A stretch of 64,000 bases of DNA from Lyngbya sp. HA4199-MV5 (GCA_019359375.1 JAHHHL010000007.1:1-64000), one strand, 5' to 3'. Counted from the first letter of the stretch, positions 53,645-62,866 are shown. Translations and numbers: made by a program. Notes: generated from the sequence alone by a model not told the origin.

Positions 53645-54424
53645 ATGAACTTTTTCACGCAAGTGCTACATCTGCTTGGTTCGGGAGCGGCTGCATTCAT
53701 CACTGCTCGTAATATGCGCGACCCACTGACGCGACCCAACACGCTAGCAAGCTTACAATTGGCGGAATCTGGTTCGGTGCCTTATTTAGAAGCGTTGCGC
53801 GATCGTGCCGCTGCCGAAGGCGATACCTGGCTGGCAGAAAAACTCACCCGCCATGCCAATGATGAGCGTCGTCATGGGCAGATTTTCGCGCACGCTTTGA
53901 AGCAGCTTAACAAAGAAGTCATTGACCTCAAAACCTCTCCCAGACCAACCAACACGGAAGAAAAGCCCGAAAAACGCAAACGCAATCCCTTCTTTGATGC
54001 GTACTTTGAAGGCTATACCCAGGCAGACTTGAAACCAGAGGCGATCGATTGGATTGCGTTTTTAGGCAGCACGTACATTCTGGAACTGGATGCCAGCAAA
54101 GACTTTGTACGCATGGCAAATGTTTTGCCAGAAGACGAACCCGTCAGCGCCAAGCTTAAAAAAGGGATTCTCAGCGTCGCCAGTGACGAAATAGGGCACG
54201 CGGCTTACCTGCGTGAAGCGCTAGAGCGACGTTTAAGCGTTCAGCAAGTAGACACTGTGATCGACTCCTGGCGGACTCGCAAAGTCAACGCCATTCTCGC
54301 AATGGTGAGCAATTTCATCCACAGGAGTGGTAAATCCCCATCTCTCGTTAGAGATGGCGTACCCACTGAAATGTCGGAGGCTTCGGCAGAGCGGGAGTTA
54401 GTGGGTAGTAAGAGTCGGGGGTAG
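53645..54424 (+). CDS. Ferritin-like di-iron domain protein with repeat-derived C-terminus
   Basis: A helical-bundle protein with two metal-ligand helices: ANDERRHGQIF and SVASDEIGHAAYLREALE, each E-x-x-H-like, plus the first ligands in SGSVPYLEALRDRA and STYILELDASKDF. Such proteins store iron or oxidise substrates; the substrate is unknown. The natural C-terminus seems to end near VNAILAMVSNFIHR; the following 32 codons translate a two-hairpin repeat (54330-54407) and look recently added. ATG 53645 is a good start. Confidence 0.8.
   Translation: MNFFTQVLHLLGSGAAAFITARNMRDPLTRPNTLASLQLAESGSVPYLEALRDRAAAEGDTWLAEKLTRHANDERRHGQIFAHALKQLNKEVIDLKTSPRPTNTEEKPEKRKRNPFFDAYFEGYTQADLKPEAIDWIAFLGSTYILELDASKDFVRMANVLPEDEPVSAKLKKGILSVASDEIGHAAYLREALERRLSVQQVDTVIDSWRTRKVNAILAMVSNFIHRSGKSPSLVRDGVPTEMSEASAERELVGSKSRG
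54338..54407. repeat. Two-hairpin element at the 3' end of the ferritin-like gene
   Basis: CCATCTCT-CGTT-AGAGATGG (54338-54357) and TACCCACT (54360-54367) pairing with AGTGGGTA (54400-54407) are perfect stems. The arrangement resembles the hairpins at ends of IS200/IS605-type elements, but no tnpA or tnpB is near. It overlaps the last codons of the gene. Confidence 0.55.
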
Positions 54425-54653
54425 GGAGTCAAAAATCGGGAGCAGGGGAGGAGGTAGAGGGCAGAAGGCAGGAGGCAGGGGACAGGGGAAGCAGAGGCTC
54501 TTGCCCAACCCTTTACCCTTCACCCCACACCCCATACCCCACACCCTCTGCCTTCCTTCTTGCCACTAAAAAGCTGGATCAGCGATCGCCAATCCAGCAC
54601 AGGATACTAGGTACTTAGTGAAAGCGTAACCGAACAATGATGGAGTGCAACGC
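54425..54653. repeat. Repeat tract between ferritin-like gene and sigF
   Basis: GGGCAGAAGGCAGGAGGCAG units followed by CCCTTCACCCCACACCCC and CTCTGCCTTCCTTC lie at about 54450-54560. The rest shows no gene. Confidence 0.65.
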
Positions 54654-55484
54654 TTAGGGATCGGTCTGCAACACTTGAGGTTGGAGGAGCGTTACCATTT
54701 GCTGAATCCCGCGATGGATGCGGCGGGTGACGGTCATGGGGCTAACACCAATCTGCTCTGCAACTTCTTTGCGGGACAAGTCTTTGATGAACACAAACTC
54801 GATCGCCTGCCGTGTTTTGTCTTCCAGTTGGTTCAAGGCTCGCTGAAGCTGTTGGCGGTCTTCCTCTAGATTTTGCAGGTTTTGATAGTGAGCATCGGTC
54901 AAGGTGTCGCCAAGCGTCATAGGAGAGTCAATTTGCTGACAGATAGTGGCATCCAGGCTGAGCGGCAACCGATTTTTGGTGGCTAACTTGCTTTCACGCC
55001 ACTCGTTGACCGTAACCCCTAAAGCATCTGCAATCTCGTCATCGCTGGGTTGGCGACCCGTAGCTTCCATCAACGCTTCACGGACTCGTTGACCTTCTTT
55101 GTTGAGTTGCTGCCAGCGACGGGGAATCTTAACAGTACCGCTGCGATCGCGCAGGAAGTGCAGCATTTCACCGCGAATATAAGGGACGGCAAAGGAACTG
55201 AACGCGCACCCTTGATGAGGATTAAAGCGCTCGATGGCACGGATCAAACCCAGGTAGCCAATTTGTTCCAGATCTTCGTAAGGCTCCGCGCATTGGTGGC
55301 TGACGCGATGAGCAATCTTTCTCACTAAGCCTGCGTTTAACTGCACCAGTTGGTTGCGAACCCTAACCGAAGGCTGCTGATAGTAGGACATCAGCAATTC
55401 CATACCGCGTGAACGAATCGAGGATTGAGTAGCCATCATCTGCAGGTCACCTTTCACTTCAGAGTTGAGCCTATTGTTCTTCAC
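54654..55484 (-). CDS. sigF: Group 3 RNA polymerase sigma factor SigF
   Basis: SigF-type factors direct RNA polymerase to genes for type IV pili, motility and stress in cyanobacteria. Region 2 is seen as CAEPYEDLEQIGYLGLIRAIERF with AFSSFAVPYIRGEMLHFLRD, region 3 in TGRQPSDDEIADALGV, and region 4 HTH in RKEVAEQIGVSPMTVTRRIHRG. Length 276 is near normal; the true start may be MMATQSSIRSRGMELL a few codons in. The window also carries pilQ, a possible target. Confidence 0.93.
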   Translation of the reverse strand: MKNNRLNSEVKGDLQMMATQSSIRSRGMELLMSYYQQPSVRVRNQLVQLNAGLVRKIAHRVSHQCAEPYEDLEQIGYLGLIRAIERFNPHQGCAFSSFAVPYIRGEMLHFLRDRSGTVKIPRRWQQLNKEGQRVREALMEATGRQPSDDEIADALGVTVNEWRESKLATKNRLPLSLDATICQQIDSPMTLGDTLTDAHYQNLQNLEEDRQQLQRALNQLEDKTRQAIEFVFIKDLSRKEVAEQIGVSPMTVTRRIHRGIQQMVTLLQPQVLQTDP

Positions 55485-55712
55485 GGGGAGGGGGTCTCAC
55501 CATCGTCGATCTACGGTACTCATACAGGGGGGCTGAGGAACACTTCGGCATAAACACGTAAGTTGGCTCGTTCGCTAGCAGTCTGATGCTTCATCAATGC
55601 GGCACAACCAGGAGGGTAAATAATCAGCCGCACCCGGATCGGTTTCTCAAAAACCGAGCGAAAATAGATACTATGACGATCCATTACTGTTTCTTAAACG
55701 AGAGAGCGTCCT

Positions 55713-56441
55713 GTGAGTAATACCAGTAACTTTCGGCAAGCCATGCGTGAGGCTCAAGGTCACGCACTTGTGGGTCCTAATGTCATTGCCAATGCGCTGC
55801 CCTGGTTGGGTGGTGGACTCGTACTCACCGCTGTGGGTACCTTTGGCGGTCTCAAGGTTCTACAAAATAATCCCGAAATCTTCTTCCCCACCGTAATCGG
55901 TGCTGTGGTGGTAGAACTTATTCTCTTTTTTGTGGCATCTAGCGTCGCAGAGAAAGGAAACAACGCGATCGCCCTGCCCCTGCTGGCAACCTACAGCCTG
56001 CTATCGGGATATACGCTCAGTGGTCTGGTGGCGATCGCCCTCCGCACTCAAGGCGTTGGCATCAATGGAGTCGGCATTGCGGCGCTTGGCTGCGGGATCG
56101 CCTTCATTGCAGGTCGGCAGATTGGCTCAAACCTGAGCGATGCTGATGGTTCAGCCCTGGCGAAAACGGTGCGGCTCGGTATTATTGCCCTGTTTGTGGT
56201 GGTGCTGCTGCAATTTGGGCTGAGTTTCTTTGGCATCTACACACCAACCTTTTTAGAAGTTGCGATCTCAGGGATCGGAGTCCTTCTGTTTGCGGGTGCA
56301 GCGGTTGTTGATTTTTACATTCTGCCCCGTACATACCGAGACGATCAGTATTTACCTGCCGCGCTGTCGATGTATTTGACCTACATCAACCTGTTCGTCT
56401 TTATTTTGCGGTTGCTGATTGCCTTAAATGGACGACGCTAA
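55713..56441 (+). CDS. Bax inhibitor-1/YccA-family membrane protein
   Basis: A seven-helix membrane protein of the TMBIM/BI-1 family, which includes calcium-leak channels and the FtsH regulator YccA. The C-terminal signature YLPAALSMYLTYINLFVFIL, RLLIALNGRR is typical, and the family Asp pair region is AAVVDFYILPRTYRDD. The start is GTG 55713 (MSNTSNFRQAMREAQGHALV). Its role here is not known. Confidence 0.85.
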   Translation: MSNTSNFRQAMREAQGHALVGPNVIANALPWLGGGLVLTAVGTFGGLKVLQNNPEIFFPTVIGAVVVELILFFVASSVAEKGNNAIALPLLATYSLLSGYTLSGLVAIALRTQGVGINGVGIAALGCGIAFIAGRQIGSNLSDADGSALAKTVRLGIIALFVVVLLQFGLSFFGIYTPTFLEVAISGIGVLLFAGAAVVDFYILPRTYRDDQYLPAALSMYLTYINLFVFILRLLIALNGRR

Positions 56442-56768
56442 GGGCTTGTAAGGTAATTAGTTGTAAAGCCTTTCCTGCGGAGCGCTCTGCGAACGGCATG
56501 GCTTCGCTGGGGTTGTACGGGCTGTAAAGCCTTTCAGTCATCTAGGAAAGGGCATTCAAGCAAAGTTGTTAGACTCATCGCTCGATTGGCACGTCTGACC
56601 AACAACCAACAACTAACAACTAACAACTAACAACTCTGCTTCATACTTTGTTACGGAGACGCGATCGCAGCTTCATGAAAGACAGATGTGTTCACGGACT
56701 GACGATCGCGTTTCTGTATTCGGCAATCGCCTAGACTAGGATGGAACTGTTTATTGTTTGCGATCGTG
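56442..56768. repeat. Inverted repeat tract upstream of prfB
   Basis: TAATTAGTTGTAAAGCCTTTC, a TGTTAGACTCATCGCTCG segment shared with 31945-31970, and AACAACTAACAACTAACAAC runs occupy about 56450-56635. The rest should contain the prfB promoter. No gene is seen. Confidence 0.7.
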
Positions 56769-57882
56769 ATGGAAACCCTCGACATTAAGCGAGAAGTTGA
56801 ATTGTTGTCTGAGCGCCTGGGTAAAACTCAGGACTATCTTTGACGTACCCGCACTCACGGCTAAAATTCAGGATTTAGAACAAGTCGCCGCCCAGCCAGC
56901 CTTTTGGGATGATCAGAACAGCGCCCAACACACGCTGCAAGAGCTAAACGACCTCAAAGCGCATTTGCAGCAGTTTGACCAGTGGCAGGCAAACCTAGAA
57001 GATGCCAGGGCGGTATTAGAGCTGCTGGAATTGGAAGAAGATGCGTCCTTGCTGGAGGAAGCTCACTCAAATGTGACGCAGCTCAGCCATGACCTCGATC
57101 AATGGGAACTGCAACAACTGCTGTCTGGCACCTACGACCAGAAAGGTGCGGTTTTAACCATTAATGCGGGTGCTGGTGGTACAGATGCTCAAGACTGGGC
57201 AGAGATGCTGCTCCGCATGTACTTTCGTTGGGCAGAAGACCATCGGTACAAAGTTCATGAAGTGGAGCGATCGGACGGCGATGAAGCTGGGATCAAATCC
57301 GTCACGCTCGAAATTGATGGACGCTATGCCTATGGCTACCTGAAGTCCGAAAAGGGTACTCATCGCCTGGTACGTATCTCACCCTTTAATGCCAACGACA
57401 AGCGCCAGACGAGCTTTGCTGGAGTCGAAATCATGCCCCTCATTGACAACTCCGTGCAGCTTGACATTCCCGACAAAGATCTGGAGATCACCACCTCCCG
57501 CGCAGGTGGCAAAGGTGGGCAGAACGTAAACAAGGTGGAAACCGCCGTGCGGATTTTGCATATTCCGACGGGGATCGCTGTGCGGTGTACCCAGGAGCGA
57601 TCGCAGTTGCAAAATAAGGAAAAGGCACTGGCAATTCTCAAAGCCAAGCTGCTCATTGTTGCACAGGAGCAAAAAGCTAAGGAAATTGCGGACATTCGTG
57701 GCGATATGGTCGAGGCGGCATGGGGCAACCAGATCCGCAACTATGTGTTTCACCCCTATCAAATGGTGAAGGATCTTCGCACAGGTGTTGAAACGACAGC
57801 CATCAACGATGTCATGAACGGTGAGCTAGACCCCTTTATTCAAGCGTATCTACGTCAAGAAGCCCAACTGGTCGATAGTTAG
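56769..57882 (+). CDS. prfB: Peptide chain release factor 2 with programmed +1 frameshift
   Basis: RF2 ends translation at UAA and UGA. ATG 56769 opens a 24-codon leader ending DYL followed by an in-frame TGA at 56841-56843. Reading resumes one base later, so the gene is join(56769..56840, 56842..57882). The shift site TATCTTTGAC is the classic CUU-UGA-C sequence; the upstream pairing element is weak (CAGGAC where E. coli has AGGGGG). The body shows the GGQ motif in [15 protein letters not shown] and the codon-specificity region around [12 protein letters not shown]. Low RF2 levels favour the shift, so the gene autoregulates. Confidence 0.97.
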
Positions 57883-58033
57883 TTCTACGAATAAAGGCTT
57901 TACAAAGACTCATGGTAAAGCGATGAAGTCTAAGTACAAGTCGTTTACGCCTATCTCATCAATTTGATAGCGTACACAGGAAAGGTTTGTGCGACACATT
58001 TTTCCTTTTTGAAATTTTTGAGGCTGACGTGCT

Positions 58034-59326
58034 ATGGCTGATCTTGCTACCCATCAGGTGGATGATTCGATTCACTCAACAGCCGCGACAGATGCTTCAC
58101 GAAAAGGGATGCTGCTGGTGCTACCAGTGCCGCTTCGGCTCGTAGGCGATCGTTTGCTCTTTGAAGCACAAGCCTGCAACGGGTTGGAACAGTGGGCAGA
58201 CAATTTTGGGTTCGTTACTGTAGCCTCACTGCTCATGCCAGAATCTTTGGCAGCCGAGCAAACTAACATTGTGTGGCGTGACACTGCAACCCTGGCAGAC
58301 CCGCAGCGCTTCGAGTTTGTACCCTTACCCTGGGCGTATTCAATACCCTTGTTCCTCACTCACTATCGCGCCACCCAAGCCTTATTGGCGCAGCTAGTCA
58401 AGCGTAGCCGCTACTTGCAGTTCTGCCTGGGCGGGTTGGTGGGTGATTGGGCAGCGGTGGGGGCGATCGCGGCTCATCGGCAAAAGCGCCCCTACGCGAT
58501 CCACACCGATTGGGTCGAGCACGAGCATATTCGGCAAGTGTCTAAAGGTACAGGCCTGCCGAAGCGCTTGAAAGCCAACGTGCTTTCAGTGGCAATGGAA
58601 AAATACAATGCATGGATTATTCGGCGAGCCGCGCTGGGTCTATGGCATGGAGCCGACTGCTACTCCGCCTACAGCCCACTTTGTAACAACAGCTTTTTGA
58701 TTCACGACATTCATACAAAGGCTTCAGATACCATTGCACCAGCCGCGCTGAGCGAAAAGGTGAATGCTGTTTTACACAATGAACCCATTCACATTTGCTA
58801 CGCCGGACGGATGGAACCCATGAAGGCTCCTTTGGACTGGCTTAAAGCGGTTGAACGGGCACATCGTTTGGGTATCAACCTGAAAGCTACTTGGCTTGGT
58901 GCGGGCAGTCTGCTCGGTGAAATGCAGCGCTTAATCGCCGATCGCGGCTTAGAATCTGTCGTTGAATTGGCAGGGTTTGAGAGCGATCGCGATCGCCTGC
59001 TGCAAAAAATTCGGGCTGCCCATGTGATGCTCTTTACGCACATTACATCAGAATCGCCGCGCTGCTTGATCGAAGCACTCATTAGCGGTACTGCGATCGT
59101 GGGTTACCAAAGTGACTATGCCGACGATCTCGTCAAAGAGTTGGGTGGTGGTGCCTTTGTGCCAATCCATCAATGGGAAAAGTTGGGCGATTTGATTGCC
59201 ACCCTGTCGAACGATCGTCCTCGCTTAGCGACGTTAGTGCAGCAGGCAGGCGAGAACGGGAAGCGCTTTAACTCTGAGGTCGTTTTTCGTGAGCGCAGTG
59301 AGTTGTTAAAAGCGCATCTGGTCTAA
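58034..59326 (+). CDS. Glycosyltransferase (GT-B, family 4-like)
   Basis: A GT-B fold protein of 430 residues. The C-terminal donor domain is recognisable: HICYAGRMEPMKAPLDWLKA, ATWLGAGSLLGEMQ, and SESPRCLIEALISGTAIVGY containing the acidic EX7E-like position. The N-terminal half is not similar to any family I know. Acceptor and product are unknown. It is preceded by an AT-rich 150-bp gap and followed by a palindromic repeat. Confidence 0.8.
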   Translation: MADLATHQVDDSIHSTAATDASRKGMLLVLPVPLRLVGDRLLFEAQACNGLEQWADNFGFVTVASLLMPESLAAEQTNIVWRDTATLADPQRFEFVPLPWAYSIPLFLTHYRATQALLAQLVKRSRYLQFCLGGLVGDWAAVGAIAAHRQKRPYAIHTDWVEHEHIRQVSKGTGLPKRLKANVLSVAMEKYNAWIIRRAALGLWHGADCYSAYSPLCNNSFLIHDIHTKASDTIAPAALSEKVNAVLHNEPIHICYAGRMEPMKAPLDWLKAVERAHRLGINLKATWLGAGSLLGEMQRLIADRGLESVVELAGFESDRDRLLQKIRAAHVMLFTHITSESPRCLIEALISGTAIVGYQSDYADDLVKELGGGAFVPIHQWEKLGDLIATLSNDRPRLATLVQQAGENGKRFNSEVVFRERSELLKAHLV

Positions 59327-59337
59327 TGTACGAGGAC

Positions 59338-59415
59338 TTACGCAAACCTCGGAGGTTTAATCAAGCATCAAGCCTCTAGCCAACATACTGACTTAAACCT
59401 CCGAGGTTTTGGTCA
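59338..59415. repeat. AAACCTCGGAGGTTT palindrome pair
   Basis: AAACCTCGGAGGTTT (about 59346) and TAAACCTCCGAGGTTT (about 59396) are palindromes about 50 bases apart, inverted with respect to their neighbours; a related AAACCTCTGAGGTTT lies near 49756. Together they could fold as a terminator region after the glycosyltransferase. Confidence 0.65.
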
Positions 59416-59521
59416 TCTGGTTTTGGTCAATCTGGTCGCTGCTGAGCAACGATTTACTGGACGTTTATCCGCAAAGCAACGCTTGTTACTATAAGTGGGT
59501 AAGGTCATCGCGGTGAATTTT

Positions 59522-59773
59522 ATGGAACCCCAGAATGCCAGTGCTGAAGCGAACCTGCCTGAGTCAGCAGAACCTGTGCTTGCGCCTGACATCACACAGG
59601 CAGAACTAGCGATCGCAGCACCGCCACCAGCCGCAACGGAGCCAAAACCGAGTTATGTGAAGCTTGCCATGCGAAACATGGTGCGTAAACGTGGTCTTTC
59701 GCTGCAACACTTTACGCTAACCACGATCGGGCTTCTGGCGTTTTTCGTAGGGCTTGCCTATTTGACTCGCTAA
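59522..59773 (+). CDS. DUF3285-family small membrane protein
   Basis: ATG 59522 (MEPQNAS) gives 83 residues: a variable Ala/Pro-rich N-terminus, then the conserved block PSYVKLAMRNMVRKRGLSLQ, HFTLTTIGLLAFFVGLAYLT, which contains one membrane helix. The family is found in cyanobacteria only and its function is unknown. It lies directly upstream of ybeY in the same direction, which is its frequent position. Confidence 0.9.
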   Translation: MEPQNASAEANLPESAEPVLAPDITQAELAIAAPPPAATEPKPSYVKLAMRNMVRKRGLSLQHFTLTTIGLLAFFVGLAYLTR

Positions 59774-59826
59774 AATTTCAATTGCTCCAGACTTGGCTTA
59801 CGCAGTTGCAGAGGTAGATCGAAACC

Positions 59827-60360
59827 GTGAACGTTGAAGTTTGCATACAAGACGACGAGGAGGAACTTCTAGAGGGCGATCGTGAAGTTGACGCAAAGAA
59901 TACTGCCAACCGCCCGATCGCGCCTGAAACATGGGAACGCTGGTTTCAAGCCTGGTTGGAGGTGTTACAGCCCGACCAGTCACCAATTCATGCTTACGAG
60001 CTAAGCCTTCGCTTCACAAGCGATCAAGCGATTCAGCAATTGAACCATCAGTATCGCCAGCAAGACCAGCCAACAGATGTACTGGCATTTGCTGCACTTG
60101 AATTCATGTGCCCTCAGCCACAAGAACTTCAGGCTACTCTGCCGCTCTACTTAGGCGATATCGTGATCTCGATGGGTACGGCACAACAGCAGGCAGAGGC
60201 GCAAAACCACCCGCTAAAGGTTGAACTCGCGTGGCTAGCCGCACATGGACTGCTGCATCTGCTGGGGTGGGATCATCCGGACGCAAACAGCCTCGACCGA
60301 ATGTTAAAGCAACAGCGAGATCTGCTTGAAAGCATTGGACTTGTCAGCAAGACCGGGTAG
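59827..60360 (+). CDS. ybeY: Endoribonuclease YbeY (rRNA maturation factor)
   Basis: YbeY is a metal-dependent RNase needed for 16S rRNA 3'-end maturation and ribosome quality control. The signature HGLLHLLGWDH (H3xH5xH) and PTDVLAFA are intact. The start is GTG 59827 (MNVEVCIQDDEEE). Length 177 is normal for cyanobacteria. It is followed 167 bases later by dgkA; this order is conserved in cyanobacteria. Confidence 0.95.
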   Translation: MNVEVCIQDDEEELLEGDREVDAKNTANRPIAPETWERWFQAWLEVLQPDQSPIHAYELSLRFTSDQAIQQLNHQYRQQDQPTDVLAFAALEFMCPQPQELQATLPLYLGDIVISMGTAQQQAEAQNHPLKVELAWLAAHGLLHLLGWDHPDANSLDRMLKQQRDLLESIGLVSKTG

Positions 60361-60527
60361 AATGCTCCGTAGTTTGTAGCTCAGGCTATGATCTGCACAA
60401 GCCGAGTGCATATGTCATCTATGCTTTTCTGAGACAGATTGTTCGTTTGGTAAATTTTAGACTCTTTTGTCGGTCGTAGTAAACTCGGTGCTTATAATCG
60501 CTTCACAGTTCTCTCTCCCTGTGGTGT

Positions 60528-60992
60528 ATGCCTCCTGACCTTCAAGCTCAAACTCCTGATCGTGCCAATGGCAAAGTGGTACCGATCGCGACGCTAAACC
60601 GCGACCTTTCCTGGCAAGTAGCACCAAGCCTGCTAGTTAGCTTCAAATATGCGTGGGCTGGTGTTAGCTATGCGTTTCAAACGCAGCGTAACTTCCGGGT
60701 ACATGTGTTTGTTGGTTCGTTTGCGCTGGCACTGGGTCTTTTTTTACAGCTCAGTGCGGTGGAAATGGCAATCATTGGTCTGACGATCGGGGCTGTCCTG
60801 GCAATGGAGCTGTTGAACACCGCCTTAGAATCGGTCGTTGATTTAACCGTCAAGCAGTCCTACCACGAGCTTGCCAAAATCGCGAAAGACTGTGCAGCCG
60901 CAGCCGTTCTGGTTTCAGCCCTCGCTGCCGTTTGCGTGGCGAGTTCGCTATTGCTACCGAAACTATGGCTATTGGTTGCCGCTTATTTCTAG
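60528..60992 (+). CDS. dgkA: Diacylglycerol kinase-type membrane protein (DgkA family)
   Basis: A small integral membrane kinase of the prokaryotic DgkA/UdpK family, phosphorylating diacylglycerol or undecaprenol. AGVSYAFQTQRNFRVHVFVG is the N-terminal amphipathic part, AMELLNTALESVVDL holds the catalytic Glu and Asn, and HELAKIAKDCAAAAVL the next helix. Three helices are visible in 154 residues. It lies after ybeY, the usual order. A repeat tract follows at 60993. Confidence 0.93.
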   Translation: MPPDLQAQTPDRANGKVVPIATLNRDLSWQVAPSLLVSFKYAWAGVSYAFQTQRNFRVHVFVGSFALALGLFLQLSAVEMAIIGLTIGAVLAMELLNTALESVVDLTVKQSYHELAKIAKDCAAAAVLVSALAAVCVASSLLLPKLWLLVAAYF

Positions 60993-61286
60993 GGCAGAAG
61001 GCAGGAGGCAGAGGGCAGAAGGATGAGGGATGAAGGCTAAAGGCTAAAGGATAAAAGCTAAAGGATAAAAAGCTGATGGCTGAGGGCTAGGTAGAGGAAT
61101 GAGGGATGAGGGATGAGGGATGAAGGCTATAGCTTACTTCTGCCGAGCAGCAGGCTAAAACGCTGCTAGCTGAGTGCTGAGCGGCTAAAAAGCTGACTTC
61201 TGACTCCTCAATCAACTCGAAACTCAAAACTGATCGCTAAAAACTCATATCGTTGGCTTCTCACGACTCATTTAGGCTCACTATCT
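60993..61286. repeat. Repeat tract between dgkA and trpG
   Basis: GGGCAGAAGGCAGGAGGCAG, GGATGAGGGATGAAGGC and GGCTAAAGGCTAAAGGA units fill about 60993-61190, with TGACTTCTGACTCC at the end. No gene is seen. Confidence 0.75.
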
Positions 61287-61886
61287 ATGATTCTTGTTAT
61301 TGACAACTACGACAGTTTTACCTATAACCTGGTGCAATATCTGGGTGAGCTGGGGAGTGAGTTTTCGGTCGCAGCGGATGTTCAGGTTTATCGCAATGAC
61401 CAGATCTCGTTGGCGGAGATTCGTCAGCTTCAGCCGGATGCGATCGTGATCTCGCCGGGTCCCGGTCGTCCTGAGGATGCGGGCGTTTCGCAAGCCATTA
61501 TCGAAACCTTTGGGGCAGCATTGCCGATTTTGGGCGTTTGCCTGGGACATCAGGGCATTGGGCAGGTTTTTGGTGGCAAGATTGTGTCTGCACCAGTGCT
61601 GATGCACGGCAAAACGTCGCCTGTTCATCACACTGGAGTGGGCGTTTTTCAAGGATTAGAAAATCCACTGACCGCAACCCGGTATCATAGTCTGGTGATC
61701 GATCGGCAGGCTTGCCCAGAAGTACTGGAGATTACAGCCTGGGTGGACGACGGTACGATTATGGGTGTGCGTCATCGGCAGTATCCCCATGTTCAAGGCG
61801 TGCAGTTTCATCCTGAAAGTGTTCTCACAGCCTCCGGTAAGCAGCTATTAAGGAACTTTTTAGCGTCGATCGCCAGTCAGCGCTAA
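61287..61886 (+). CDS. trpG: Anthranilate/aminodeoxychorismate synthase glutaminase (TrpG/PabA)
   Basis: A class I glutamine amidotransferase that supplies ammonia to anthranilate or 4-amino-4-deoxychorismate synthase. The N-terminal [20 protein letters not shown], catalytic Cys in [11 protein letters not shown] and the His-Glu pair in [10 protein letters not shown] are all present. Length 199 is normal. Only this glutaminase is in the window, so TrpG and PabA cannot be told apart. Confidence 0.93.
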   Translation: MILVIDNYDSFTYNLVQYLGELGSEFSVAADVQVYRNDQISLAEIRQLQPDAIVISPGPGRPEDAGVSQAIIETFGAALPILGVCLGHQGIGQVFGGKIVSAPVLMHGKTSPVHHTGVGVFQGLENPLTATRYHSLVIDRQACPEVLEITAWVDDGTIMGVRHRQYPHVQGVQFHPESVLTASGKQLLRNFLASIASQR

Positions 61887-61895
61887 TGGCATATG

Positions 61896-61921
61896 CAGAG
61901 ACGTTACATGTAACGTTCCTA
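61896..61921. repeat. Palindromic interspersed repeat, copy 3 (imperfect)
   Basis: CAGAGACGTTACATGTAACG plus TTCCTA is a copy of the 13400 palindrome with one mismatched pair. It lies in the gap between trpG and the MBL-fold gene. Confidence 0.75.
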
Positions 61922-61954
61922 CAGCCTTTGTATTGGTTTTGGTGAGGGGAGATT

Positions 61955-62725
61955 ATGAGACGGCGGCGATTGCTACGCTACGCAGGGGCAGGCTTACTGT
62001 CTACGATCGGGTTGGGAGCAGCTTCTGGGTTGCAGGGCTATCGCGCTCAGAGTAGCGGCGGTCTGGGCGTGCAGTGGTTAGGGCATTCCTGCTTTTTGTT
62101 TACAGGCGATGGGCGACGGATTTTGGTCAACCCGTTTCGATCGCTGGGCTGTACGGCTGGTTACAAGGCACCGAAAGTGTCGGTAGAATTGGTCTTGATT
62201 AGCAGTCAGCTATTGGATGAAGGAGCCGTGGAAATCATTCCTGGCAACCCACGCTTGCTGTATGAACCGGGCGTGTATCAGTTTAACAAGAAGCGGTTCC
62301 AGGGCATTCAGACGGAGCACGATCGCTTTGGTGGCAAACGTTTTGGGATGAACGTGGCGTGGCAGTGGCAGCAGGGAGGGCTGAAGCTGCTGCATTTAGG
62401 TGGCATCGCCGCGCCCATTTCGTTGGAACAAAAGATTCTCATGGGTCGCCCAGATGTCCTGTTCATCCCAGTCGGCGGTGGTGCGAATGTTTATACGCCA
62501 GAGGAAGCCAAACAAGCCGTGCAGGTGCTCAATCCCAAGTTGATTGTGCCCACGCATTACCGCACCAAAGCGGCAAGCAAGGATTGCGAAAGCGTGGGGG
62601 TCGATCGTTTCCTGGCGCTCATGAGTGGTACGCCAATTCGTCGAGGTGGTAATGCCCTGAGTTTGCGATCGGCAGATTTACCCAAAGACGGATCAGCCAT
62701 CCAAGTGTTTAGTTACCCGTTTTAG
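61955..62725 (+). CDS. Metallo-beta-lactamase-fold protein lacking the canonical metal motif
   Basis: The fold is recognisable from LGVQWLGHSCFLFTGDGRRI, ILVNPFRSLGC, LHLGGIAAPI and LIVPTHYRT (UlaG-like). The HxHxDH motif that binds zinc in this superfamily is replaced: where it should occur the sequence is LVLISSQLLDEGAVEI. An Arg-rich signal-like N-terminus (RRRRLLRYAGAGLLSTIGLG) suggests export by the Tat route. The same change occurs, as I recall it, in other cyanobacterial relatives, so it may be a family trait. Confidence 0.8.
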   Translation: MRRRRLLRYAGAGLLSTIGLGAASGLQGYRAQSSGGLGVQWLGHSCFLFTGDGRRILVNPFRSLGCTAGYKAPKVSVELVLISSQLLDEGAVEIIPGNPRLLYEPGVYQFNKKRFQGIQTEHDRFGGKRFGMNVAWQWQQGGLKLLHLGGIAAPISLEQKILMGRPDVLFIPVGGGANVYTPEEAKQAVQVLNPKLIVPTHYRTKAASKDCESVGVDRFLALMSGTPIRRGGNALSLRSADLPKDGSAIQVFSYPF

Positions 62726-62737
62726 ATTGCTCGTGGG

Positions 62738-62763
62738 TAGGGACGTTCCATGGAACGTCCCTA
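62738..62763. repeat. Palindromic interspersed repeat, copy 4 with compensatory change
   Basis: GGACGTTCCATGGAACGTCC inside TAG..CTA is a perfect 26-bp palindrome like 13400, but the centre ACATGT is CCATGG. Both arms changed together, which keeps the stem. Confidence 0.85.
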
Positions 62764-62866
62764 CAGAATGTAACTCCTATCCTCTCTCCCAAAGGAGACA
62801 GATTTTTTCTCTCGGTCGTCTAAGATGACGGTGTGAGGACGATCAGACGCGTTTGGGCAGGTAGTG

